This document shows positions 8,009-15,021 of a DNA stretch of 25,657 bases, one piece after another (the first letter of the stretch is position 1; every line of letters starts with the position of its first letter). Position numbers and translations under genes: made by a program. The stretch spans positions 1-25,657 of the forward strand of contig CBFIHR010000064.1 of NCBI GenBank assembly GCA_965662365.1, given 5' to 3'. A model generated the notes under the pieces. That model was not told where the DNA came from and searched no databases. It saw nothing but the letters and a program-made list of their open reading frames with translations. This DNA is from CAWVWD01 sp965662365 (GTDB lineage Bacteria > Bacteroidota > Bacteroidia > Chitinophagales > Saprospiraceae).

Positions 8009-8016
8009 CAAAGTTA
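8009..8016 (-). promoter_or_regulatory. Possible -7 box (TAACTTTG) for the lamin-tail gene
   Basis: The minus-strand sequence TAACTTTG fits the Bacteroidota -7 consensus TAnnTTTG about 100 bp upstream of the ATG at 7908. No matching -33 TTG is visible at normal spacing, so this is a weak call. If it is used, the leader contains the twin hairpins. Confidence 0.35.
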
Positions 8017-8083
8017 CAGGTTTTTAAATCATTACAGGAATAGGTTATTTAATTTAATGTAAATTAACAAAGTAGCGAAAATA

Positions 8084-8091
8084 TAATTTTG
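8084..8091 (+). promoter_or_regulatory. Possible -7 box (TAATTTTG) for the ABC transporter
   Basis: TAATTTTG matches TAnnTTTG 30 bp upstream of the ATG at 8122, which would give a short leader. No -33 TTG is seen at the expected distance. The TTG inside this box is the alternative start at 8089, which I reject as a start codon. Confidence 0.4.
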
Positions 8092-8121
8092 ATAATTACC
8101 TTTGTTACAAACTATAAATCA

Positions 8122-9909
8122 ATGCAACAAAATCACGAACCAAAACAACCGATGCGTCGCCTTTTTCAATATTTAGGCAATTACTCGGGACAACTCAACT
8201 TCGCTATTGCGTCAAGCGTCATTAATAAAATATTGGATTTGATGCCGCCAATTATGATTGGCTGGCTGATTGACTCGGTGAGCGGCAACACACCTGCTTG
8301 GATTGCGACGACCTTCGGTATCAGCGAACCTATTGGTATCGGTGTATTTTTCGCTGTTTTGATTGTCATCATATTCGGTGTCGAAAGTTTCTTTGAATGG
8401 TTGTTCAAACTAAACTTTATGCGTTTAGCACAACGAGTACAACATGATTTGCGGCTCGATGCGTATCAACAATTACAAAGCCGTGAAATTGCTTATTTTG
8501 AAAATAATCGGTTAGGAAATTTGATGTCGATGTTGAACAACGATATTAATCAATTGGAACGATTCTTAAATAGTAGTTTGAATGAAATTGTACAACTGAT
8601 TACTTTAGCTTTTTTTGCATCGATTTGGCTGTTTGGTGTTTCGTGGCAGTTGACGTTAATTGGCTTTTTGCCAATTCCGTTGATTTTTATTGGTAGTTTT
8701 TATTTTCAAAGAGTCATCGGTCCATATTATCGAAAAGTTCGGGAAGCGGTCGGGGCGTTGAGCAATCGTTTAGAAAATAACCTTTCGGGAATATTAGTTA
8801 TCAAAAGTTTTACCGCCGAAAAGTACGAAACTGAACGGGTAAGCGAAGCATCGGCCAATTATCGTGATGCGAATTTTCAAGCGATAAAAATATCTGCGTC
8901 TTATGTGCCGCTGATTCGGATGTTGATTGCCTTAGGTTTTGCGGCAACGATGGGACTGGGTGCATATTGGATTTTGACCGGAACGGATCAATTAACTGCT
9001 GGCGAACTCACACTTTTTGCGATGATGATTCAGCGTGTACTTTGGCCGGTTACTCGTTTGGGAAGTGTTTTTGATGAGTTTGAACGAGCGAAAGCCAGTG
9101 CAAGAAGAATTTTTGGATTAATGGATACGCCAAATCAAATTCCAAATCCCGAAAACCCAATTCAAATTGAACAAATCAACGGTAAAATTGAACTTCAAAA
9201 TATCCATTTTCACTACGATAACGAAGTCCCGATTATCAATAATTTAAATTTAAATATCGAAGCTGGTTCAACCATCGGAATTGCAGGAACAACAGGTTCG
9301 GGAAAGACAACTTTAATCAAATTGTTACTTCGATTGTATGACGCTGTTGAAGGCAAAATTTTGATTGACAATCACGATATTAAAACTTGGGATTTGACGA
9401 CTTTACGTCGAAATATTAGTTTGGTGAGTCAAGATGTCTATCTTTTTCATGGCACAATTGGCGAAAATATCGCTTATGGTTTTGAGAATTGTACCATCGA
9501 AGAAATAGAAAATGCAGCAAAACAAGCTGAATTACACGAGTTTGTAAGTTCTTTACCACAAGGCTATCACACCATCGTAGGCGAAAAAGGTATCAAATTA
9601 TCTGGCGGACAAAGACAACGTTTAAGTATCGCCAGAGCAATTTTAAAAAATGCTCCAATTCTAATTTTGGACGAAGCCACAAGTGCGGTTGATACCGAAA
9701 CCGAACGAGCAATACAGCACAGTTTGAATAAACTTACACAAGGCAAAACGGCTTTAATTATTGCACATCGTTTATCGACTTTGCGTCACTCGGATAAAAT
9801 TATCGTCTTAAAAAATGGTTCGATTGCGGAAAGTGGAACGCATGACGAATTATTAAAAGAAACAGGAATTTATGCGGATTTGTGGAATGTTCAGATTGGG
9901 GAGTTTTAA
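8122..9909 (+). CDS. ABC transporter, fused permease and ATPase, MsbA-like exporter (595 aa)
   Basis: A half-transporter that works as a homodimer or heterodimer in the inner membrane, exporting lipids, drugs or peptides using ATP. The N-terminal about 320 residues hold six hydrophobic segments of the type I exporter fold, with the ENNRLGNLMSMLNNDI coupling-helix region. The C-terminal nucleotide-binding domain has Walker A GTTGSGKTT (about 390), a Q-loop in SQDVYLFHGTIGENI, signature LSGGQRQR (about 493), Walker B ILILDEATSA (about 513) and the switch histidine in IAHRLST (H549). All catalytic elements are present. The ATG at 8122 (MQQNHEPKQ) is chosen over the upstream TTG. No peptidase or partner gene is adjacent, so the substrate is undetermined. 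It is transcribed alone, divergent from the lamin-tail gene and convergent with the kinase gene. Confidence 0.92.
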   Translation: MQQNHEPKQPMRRLFQYLGNYSGQLNFAIASSVINKILDLMPPIMIGWLIDSVSGNTPAWIATTFGISEPIGIGVFFAVLIVIIFGVESFFEWLFKLNFMRLAQRVQHDLRLDAYQQLQSREIAYFENNRLGNLMSMLNNDINQLERFLNSSLNEIVQLITLAFFASIWLFGVSWQLTLIGFLPIPLIFIGSFYFQRVIGPYYRKVREAVGALSNRLENNLSGILVIKSFTAEKYETERVSEASANYRDANFQAIKISASYVPLIRMLIALGFAATMGLGAYWILTGTDQLTAGELTLFAMMIQRVLWPVTRLGSVFDEFERAKASARRIFGLMDTPNQIPNPENPIQIEQINGKIELQNIHFHYDNEVPIINNLNLNIEAGSTIGIAGTTGSGKTTLIKLLLRLYDAVEGKILIDNHDIKTWDLTTLRRNISLVSQDVYLFHGTIGENIAYGFENCTIEEIENAAKQAELHEFVSSLPQGYHTIVGEKGIKLSGGQRQRLSIARAILKNAPILILDEATSAVDTETERAIQHSLNKLTQGKTALIIAHRLSTLRHSDKIIVLKNGSIAESGTHDELLKETGIYADLWNVQIGEF

Positions 9910-9941
9910 AATTTTGTTTATACCTCGGTTTGTAAAGTTAG

Positions 9942-9980
9942 TGCAATTGTTCAAGAACTAAGGATTTTTGAGCAGTTGCA
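9942..9980 (+). terminator. Hairpin between convergent genes, probable terminator
   Basis: TGCAATTGTTCAA (9942-9954) pairs with TTGAGCAGTTGCA (9968-9980) over 13 positions, with two G-U pairs in the plus-strand RNA and a 13-nt loop. On the minus strand those two become mismatches, so it suits the ABC-transporter transcript better. There is no strong T-run after the stem, so factor-independent termination is uncertain. Confidence 0.5.
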
Positions 9981-10008
9981 TTAGCATCTGATAGTTGATT
10001 TTACGATT

Positions 10009-11004
10009 TTACCAAGGAATCATAGCCTCAATAGGAAAGTAGAACACGAAAGTTGTCCCCTGGTCTTCGTTAGGTTCTAACAAAAATCGACCATTCATTT
10101 CTTCCTCTACGATTCGTCTGACAATAGGTAAACCGATGCCGATACTTTCCTTGTTTTTATCTTTTGTTTCGAGTGTTTGGAAGATTTGAAAAATTCGCTC
10201 ATGATATTTTTCATGAATTCCAGGACCATTATCTTTGATAAATAGTTTTATCCATTGATCATCTTTTTCAGCATAAATTTCAATGATGATTTTTTGGGAA
10301 TCATGATGGTATTTTATGGCATTTTCGATAACATGTTTTAGAATTTGATAGATTCTTTTTTGACTAATATTAATTTTAAATAATCTACCATTGATTTTAA
10401 TTTCGGGATGATGCTCGAAGGACAAGCTATTAGTGACATCATAGATGATATCCTTGATGGCGACTGGTTCTGCGACATATTTATTTTTACCGATTCTGGA
10501 ATATTCTAAAACAGAATTGAGTAATCGGTGCATTCTGTTGACACGAGTTTTTATTAAAAAAATACATTCCTGAACATCTTCTGATATCTTAGGATACTGT
10601 TGAAGGTCTTGCTCAATAAAACCGATTAAACTACCGATAGCCCGAAGCGGTGTTTTTAAGTCATGTGATGCTAAATAAGTAAACTGCCGAATGTCATTAT
10701 TAGCTTTTTCGAGCGATTTGACATTATGTTCGAGTTCTTTGATTTGTTGCCGAATAGTGTTTTCTAAATCTGCATTTAAGTAGGCTAACTTAGTGTTTGC
10801 TTGATAGAGTTCAAGGCTTTTTTCCTCTAAGATACGTTCCGCTTCCTTGCGAGCCTCCCGTTCTCTTGTGATTCGCTTCTGTAGCAGTTTATTTTTATTT
10901 TCACTCTCTTGAAGTCTAATAGATAACGCTTTGTTTTCTGACTCAAGACTTTGTTTTAGCTCCAGCAATTCTTGCTTATTCATACTTGTATTATCTTTTC
11001 TCAT
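10009..11004 (-). CDS. Soluble histidine kinase partnered with H-NOX (331 aa)
   Basis: A sensor kinase predicted to take its signal from the H-NOX protein encoded immediately upstream. It has no signal peptide, membrane segment or recognisable PAS/GAF domain. Residues 10-105 are a charged, heptad-like coiled coil. The dimerisation and phosphotransfer H-box is LASHDLKTPLRAI with phosphoacceptor His114. The ATPase domain has N-box VIENAIKY (N228), G1 DNGPGI (258-263) and G2 GIGLPIV (289-295). Stand-alone kinases next to H-NOX genes (HnoK type) are known to be controlled by the NO-bound H-NOX. The 33-bp gap to the H-NOX stop codon supports co-transcription. The start may be the ATG at 11004 or the internal one seven codons later (MNKQELLELK). 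No response regulator is encoded nearby, so the phosphotransfer target is outside the window. Confidence 0.88.
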   Translation of the reverse strand: MRKDNTSMNKQELLELKQSLESENKALSIRLQESENKNKLLQKRITREREARKEAERILEEKSLELYQANTKLAYLNADLENTIRQQIKELEHNVKSLEKANNDIRQFTYLASHDLKTPLRAIGSLIGFIEQDLQQYPKISEDVQECIFLIKTRVNRMHRLLNSVLEYSRIGKNKYVAEPVAIKDIIYDVTNSLSFEHHPEIKINGRLFKINISQKRIYQILKHVIENAIKYHHDSQKIIIEIYAEKDDQWIKLFIKDNGPGIHEKYHERIFQIFQTLETKDKNKESIGIGLPIVRRIVEEEMNGRFLLEPNEDQGTTFVFYFPIEAMIPW

Positions 11005-11037
11005 TCGATTGGCTCCGAATCTACTTTGGTTTATTGC

Positions 11038-11598
11038 TTATTTAATTTGCTTATTTAATTCAAATTTAACTTTTTTACCTTGACTATTATCCATAATTGT
11101 TTTCGAAAAAGTTATCTCCTCGTTGTAATATTTGATTGTTCCATTGATTAAGCCGATAGCTAAATTGCTCATGGCTCGTTCGGAGGAATAAATCATGACT
11201 AATTGATTTGTATTGCCGTTTGGATGATGACAATCAAATTTGGGTAATTCAGCTTTGGGATATAACTTTTTGACCTCGACATGTATGTGGTTATCAATAC
11301 TTTTTAGAAAAGTAAAAGTATCATTTGCACTAGAAAAAAATCCGGTATATTTTTTTGCAAATTGATTTAATAAATACTCGCCAAAAACTTCTATTAAATG
11401 CGTAACAGGAAGACGTGATTGCTGGCTAAGGGAATGAACTAAGGCGATTATTTCATCATACGGATAAGTGCCTACCGCCGAATAAGAACCTCCTGTCGAT
11501 AGTTGGTGTTTTGCTTTTTCGATGATATTTTCTGTTACTTCAAATCCGAATTGCTCATCTACCATATCCAAAAACTCTGTAAATATGATTCCTTTCAT
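11038..11598 (-). CDS. H-NOX haem nitric-oxide/oxygen binding sensor (186 aa)
   Basis: A cytoplasmic gas sensor that binds b-type haem. Supporting features are the N-terminus MKGIIFTEFLDMVDEQFG, GGSYSAVGTYPYDEI (37-50), the proximal-histidine region IDNHIHVEVKKLYPKAELP (likely axial ligand His106, with Pro119 in the haem-distorting position), and the propionate-binding motif Y-x-S-x-R at Y137/S139/R141. Length matches stand-alone bacterial H-NOX proteins. Five residues after R141, where oxygen-binding family members carry a distal tyrosine, there is leucine (L146). By family knowledge this predicts NO selectivity over O2; the alignment was done by eye. It is followed 33 bp later by a soluble histidine kinase on the same strand, the usual H-NOX signalling arrangement. 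In other bacteria such pairs control biofilm or motility decisions. Confidence 0.93.
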   Translation of the reverse strand: MKGIIFTEFLDMVDEQFGFEVTENIIEKAKHQLSTGGSYSAVGTYPYDEIIALVHSLSQQSRLPVTHLIEVFGEYLLNQFAKKYTGFFSSANDTFTFLKSIDNHIHVEVKKLYPKAELPKFDCHHPNGNTNQLVMIYSSERAMSNLAIGLINGTIKYYNEEITFSKTIMDNSQGKKVKFELNKQIK

Positions 11599-11649
11599 AA
11601 ATTAATAATGGTGATTGTAATGATATTCAGTAGAGTTTATAAAAAACGA

Positions 11650-11689
11650 AAGCGATAGCAAAAAACAATCCTGTCTTTTACTATCGCTT
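11650..11689 (-). terminator. Stem-loop between the 2TM gene and H-NOX
   Basis: AAGCGATAG (11650-11658) pairs perfectly with CTATCGCTT (11681-11689), with a 22-nt loop. Read on the minus strand, the stem is followed by TCGTTTTTT, as expected for an intrinsic terminator of the 2TM-domain gene that stops at 11788. It lies only about 50 bp before the H-NOX ATG. Confidence 0.75.
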
Positions 11690-11787
11690 GCTGGTCCTGC
11701 AAATGTACAATCTTTATTCAAGATTCCTAATTCAATATTTTTAATATATGAAAATCTAAGTTGCTTTATTGAATTTAGTAATAATAA

Positions 11788-12234
11788 TTAAAAACGCTCA
11801 TTGAAATCTTTACGAATTTCCCTCATGTCTTTGTTATCATAGTTGTCCCAGCGACTCAGATCGTCGTCGGCTTTGTCAAATGAATAGTTATTATCTAAGT
11901 CCAATTCATCAATCTCGTGATAATCCTCTTTTAGTTTTTTCGTTGGTTTTCGGTCAGACATTTTTTGCAGTTCTCTTTCGATTTCTCTTTGTTCCCAAGA
12001 AGCATCGAGGCTACCGACAAAAGGCAGACCAAAAACTTTAAAATAGTGCATTCCTAAACCGATTCCCCAACCCAACATTGGAAAGTGAAACCAGATATCG
12101 TAAGGAGAGGTCGTAATATTCGTTATGAAAAAGAAAAGACCAACGAGGATGTAAGCAGTAAGATGACCATAAAATCGCTTTTTTTGCTTTACCCGTTTTT
12201 TAGCTACCTCGTATTTTTCGTCTTCGTATGGCAT
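11788..12234 (-). CDS. 2TM domain protein (148 aa)
   Basis: A small inner-membrane protein of the 2TM domain family, whose function is unknown. The N-terminal half has the family pattern: a basic start (AKKRVKQKKRFYGHL), a first hydrophobic helix (TAYILVGLFFFITNI), then WFHFPMLGWGIGLGMHYFKVF as the second. The C-terminal about 70 residues are highly charged and rich in Asp, Glu, Arg and Lys (for example DELDLDNNYSFDKADDD), ending REIRKDFNERF, and are probably cytoplasmic and flexible. In related bacteria such domains also occur attached to LytTR-type regulators or histidine kinases, but no such domain is present here. The stem-loop at 11650-11689 separates it from the H-NOX gene, so it is probably a single-gene unit. 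Confidence 0.82.
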   Translation of the reverse strand: MPYEDEKYEVAKKRVKQKKRFYGHLTAYILVGLFFFITNITTSPYDIWFHFPMLGWGIGLGMHYFKVFGLPFVGSLDASWEQREIERELQKMSDRKPTKKLKEDYHEIDELDLDNNYSFDKADDDLSRWDNYDNKDMREIRKDFNERF

Positions 12235-12768
12235 ATTTTTATCGTTTATCCGTTTAATGTACGGTTGATTTTAAAATAGAATGTAATTATTCCTCAATTT
12301 ATGGAATTATCGGTGGTTGAAAAACTCAAAAGGACTAAAATTACGAAAATTAGTGATGAAGTAATCAGAATTTCGGTCAAAGTGATTGTACATTTGTTTA
12401 TCGCTGATTTTGGTATTTTAAAAAATAGGTATTTTATCTTGCGATAGTTAACGTTTACACCGTTTTTTTAGTTTTTTATAAAAAAAATTTGCCTTGTAGC
12501 TGAAATAGCATCTGTGGACGTATAAATATTAAAATTTATAAGTTGTAAGGAAAAGTTGTGGATAGATTATTTATCACCAATTTTCTTAAGGATAAAAGTT
12601 TTGAAAAAGCTAAAACAAATGATAAATGCTTAGCTTTGAGAACAGAAAAAGGGCTTAGAACAGGTGTGTAAACCAATTAAAAGTGAATATCCAAAAGTGA
12701 GTGAAGTGTAACAAAGGGTTTGTTTCATTTCAATAAAAATGATATAATTAACAGATAAACTAAAAGAA
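12235..12768. other. Intergenic region between divergent genes, no gene seen
   Basis: This 534-bp A+T-rich stretch separates the 2TM gene (minus) and the SCP2 gene (plus). I see no coding frame of credible composition and no RNA gene. An 8-bp stem AAAGCTAA/TTAGCTTT (12606-12613 with 12630-12637) is the clearest structure. A TACATTTG at 12389-12396 fits the Bacteroidota -7 consensus, but it is about 370 bp from the SCP2 ATG. Confidence 0.6.
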
Positions 12769-13053
12769 ATGATTTTAGAAAAAATTCAAGAAATGGCAGC
12801 GAATGCTGCACCAATCGGTTCAACAATCAAATTTGATTTGGGGGGAAACATCATCCATTTAGATGGAACGGGAAGCGGTAATCTGGTATCACAAGAAGAT
12901 AAAGATGCAGATTGTACGATTTCGATGACTTCAGAGGATTTTCAAGCAATGCTGTCAGGTAATTTAAATCCTATGATGGCTTTTATGGGCGGAAAGATTA
13001 AAATTGACGGGGATATGGGCGTCGCAATGCAGTTACAGTCTTTATTTGGGTAA
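12769..13053 (+). CDS. SCP2 sterol-binding domain protein (94 aa)
   Basis: A single SCP2-type domain, predicted to form a small hydrophobic-ligand-binding fold in the cytoplasm. The match rests on GSTIKFDLGGNIIHLDGTGS, the DADCTISMTSEDFQAMLSG segment and the ending MMAFMGGKIKIDGDMGVAMQLQ, typical of the family including the methionine- and glycine-rich amphipathic C-terminus. The length equals one complete domain, with no fused enzyme. Bacterial stand-alone members are often annotated as sterol carriers, but the real ligand (fatty acyl or another lipid) is unknown. The gene is isolated, with 534 bp of non-coding DNA before it and a strong terminator immediately after it, so it is its own transcription unit. 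Confidence 0.88.
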   Translation: MILEKIQEMAANAAPIGSTIKFDLGGNIIHLDGTGSGNLVSQEDKDADCTISMTSEDFQAMLSGNLNPMMAFMGGKIKIDGDMGVAMQLQSLFG

Positions 13054-13082
13054 TAGGTCATGAATATCGACGTTGTTTTAGG

Positions 13083-13114
13083 AAAGGAAGTGTTGAAATA
13101 TCGGCACTTCCTTT
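13083..13114 (+). terminator. Intrinsic terminator of the SCP2 gene
   Basis: AAAGGAAGTG (13083-13092) pairs perfectly with CACTTCCTTT (13105-13114) around a 12-nt loop. The stem is followed by TTTGTTTTAT. It starts 30 bp after the stop codon. This is the clearest rho-independent terminator in the window. Confidence 0.92.
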
Positions 13115-13830
13115 TTGTTTTATATTGACTTTAGTGAAATAGAATTTTTGTAGAATTAGCCGATACATCATAATAAATGATTATCTAAAGATATTTAAAG
13201 TTTATATTTTATGAAACAAGTTGAAATGTAATGCCGTTAAGTTAACTTGAAAAACAAAAGCACTTTATTAAGTAAACATCAATTGATGTGGTTTCGCTAT
13301 TGTCGGTGAAGCTCGTCTCACTCAAAAAAACAAAATTATGTTACACTTTTTAGATCTAATAATTTGTAATTTTTTCAAGCAAATAATCGATTCACAACTT
13401 TTCATTATTGACATCAGTAATTCTCCAAATCATATCAACATTCCAATTCGGGAAAAAACATTCAAATCAAGTCATATTAATACTTACAGGAATTGTGAAG
13501 TACGAGATTATTCGTAGTTTTGCGGTCATTTTTTGATGTATCTACGAAAATATCCTGTCCTTTGATGAAAAAATGCTTCATTTTGGGAATTGTCAGTATA
13601 TCTGGTTTTTAATAAGTTAATAAAATTTAGCACTTCTAATTTTCTTTGAAGTTATTTATTAGCAACAGGTATTGGATATTGTTACAACAGAACTGGAGGT
13701 AGGAGGTAGTACATCATAATGTAATTGGATTTTAATTTGTTGCGAATGTATGAGTGTGTGGCAGGAATGGATATAACTTAACTGTTCAGATGAAATAAAT
13801 ATTCAGCAAAGTAAACTAAGAATTTTACCT
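13115..13830. other. Long leader/intergenic region before the PorP gene, no gene seen
   Basis: This 716-bp stretch has no credible coding frame or RNA gene by eye. It contains perfect palindromes ACATCAATTGATGT (13276-13289) and AAGTTAACTT (13239-13248). It also has two interleaved stems: TTCGTAG/CTACGAA (13511-13517 with 13542-13548), and CATTTTTTGAT with ATGAAAAAATG (13527-13537 with 13565-13575). No convincing TAnnTTTG/-33 pair was found close to the ATG at 13831. The region probably holds the promoter and leader of the PorP-giant protein operon. Confidence 0.55.
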
Positions 13831-14937
13831 ATGAAAAAGTTACTATTCACTATTGTCGTATTAGTGACCGTTGTGTTGTGTGTGGAAGCCCAGGATCCTA
13901 CATTCTCACAATTTTACGCTAATCGCCTTTACTTGAATCCTGGTTTTACAGGAGCAAGAGAAGGACTAAACTTAGCTACTGCTTATCGTCGTCAATGGAA
14001 CTACGTTCCTGGAGGATTCAACACTTATGTGGTATCTGCCGATATACAAGAGCCGTTTATCAATAGTGCTTTTGGGATCTTAGCCTCGCAAGATGAGGAA
14101 GGAGAAGGTTTTTTGACGACTACAAATGTTGGACTTTCTTATGCTTATCTTATTAAAATCAACAAAAATGCAGTCATTCAGGCTGGTATCAAGACAAGTT
14201 TTGGACAAAAAGCAGTGGATTGGAGTAAGTTTACTTTTACGGATCAGTTAGACCCTGTTTTAGGAGTTGTGCGGCCGACGACAGCGGCACCGATATTGCA
14301 GACGAAGCAGTACGCTGATTTCGATGCAGGGATTGTTGCCAGATTTGGAGGTACATTGAAAGGTGGCCGAGCAATTAATACGAATGTTGGCTTTGCGGTA
14401 CATCATTTGACGACTCCCGATGTCTCTATTCAGGAAATCGAATCGCCTTTACCTCGTCGTTTCACCTTTCATGCAGGAACAATGATAGAGGTTGTCTCTT
14501 TTAATTATTCGCAAAAACGTGTCCTTTATTTATCTCCTAATTTCAAGTTTGATTATCAAAATGGAATCAAGTCCGTTTCTTACGGTGTCTATTCGATTAG
14601 TCGTCCGATGTATGTTGGTATTTTTTATCAAAATAAACAAGGCTTAATTGATTTTCAAAATACCAATTCACTTATTTTCACGACAGGATTTGAAGGAGAC
14701 TTGAATCGAGATACAGAGTTTGCAATGGGTTACAGTTATGATTTGAGTACAACGGGGCTTGGTGTTAGAACTTATGGCACGCATGAGATTACCCTTGCTT
14801 TGACCTTCAAGAATGCGTCTATGTTCGGATTGCCGAGAAGAGGGCGTGCAGGTAGAGGTGTTCTGGGGAGAAGAAATCGCCGCAACAATGGTGGCTGTTA
14901 TCAATTTAAAGGGAGCGATGCGGTCAATATTTTCTAA
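13831..14937 (+). CDS. PorP/SprF family T9SS-associated outer-membrane protein (368 aa)
   Basis: A predicted outer-membrane beta-barrel protein of the PorP/SprF family. Members help type IX secretion or surface anchoring of particular partner proteins; SprF is required for export of the SprB gliding adhesin in Flavobacterium. The signal peptide is MKKLLFTIVVLVTVVLCVEA, followed by the family hallmark DPTFSQFYANRLYLNPGFTG. Then come GLNLATAYRRQWNYVPGG, alternating amphipathic strands, and the conserved late segment TYGTHEITLALTFK. The C-terminus is unusual: a basic, glycine-rich tail with RGRAGRGVLGRRNRRNNGG. It lies 84 bp upstream of the giant repeat protein on the same strand, with no terminator between them. 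That suggests an operon in which this protein serves export or display of the giant one. Confidence 0.9.
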   Translation: MKKLLFTIVVLVTVVLCVEAQDPTFSQFYANRLYLNPGFTGAREGLNLATAYRRQWNYVPGGFNTYVVSADIQEPFINSAFGILASQDEEGEGFLTTTNVGLSYAYLIKINKNAVIQAGIKTSFGQKAVDWSKFTFTDQLDPVLGVVRPTTAAPILQTKQYADFDAGIVARFGGTLKGGRAINTNVGFAVHHLTTPDVSIQEIESPLPRRFTFHAGTMIEVVSFNYSQKRVLYLSPNFKFDYQNGIKSVSYGVYSISRPMYVGIFYQNKQGLIDFQNTNSLIFTTGFEGDLNRDTEFAMGYSYDLSTTGLGVRTYGTHEITLALTFKNASMFGLPRRGRAGRGVLGRRNRRNNGGCYQFKGSDAVNIF

Positions 14938-15021
14938 AGAATGAATAAAGTAAGCTAAAAGCAAACGAAAAAGCAAGCAACAATAGAATAATACAAAGTA
15001 CACAAGCTAAAAGAACTCCAA

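Noticed and set aside
8089..8121. TTG start for the ABC transporter at 8089
   Set aside because: The TTG lies inside the probable -7 box; the ATG at 8122 gives a normal cytoplasmic N-terminus for the family.
12085..12279. Plus-strand open frame overlapping the 2TM gene start
   Set aside because: It lies antisense to a clear 2TM-domain protein and has no recognisable protein features.
12557..12565. DnaA-box-like TGTGGATAG
   Set aside because: A single near-match with one mismatch, no cluster of boxes and no dnaA or dnaN gene nearby; not an origin.
14668..15003. Minus-strand open frame over the PorP 3' end
   Set aside because: It is antisense to the conserved PorP/SprF C-terminus and has cysteine/serine-rich composition typical of a shadow frame.
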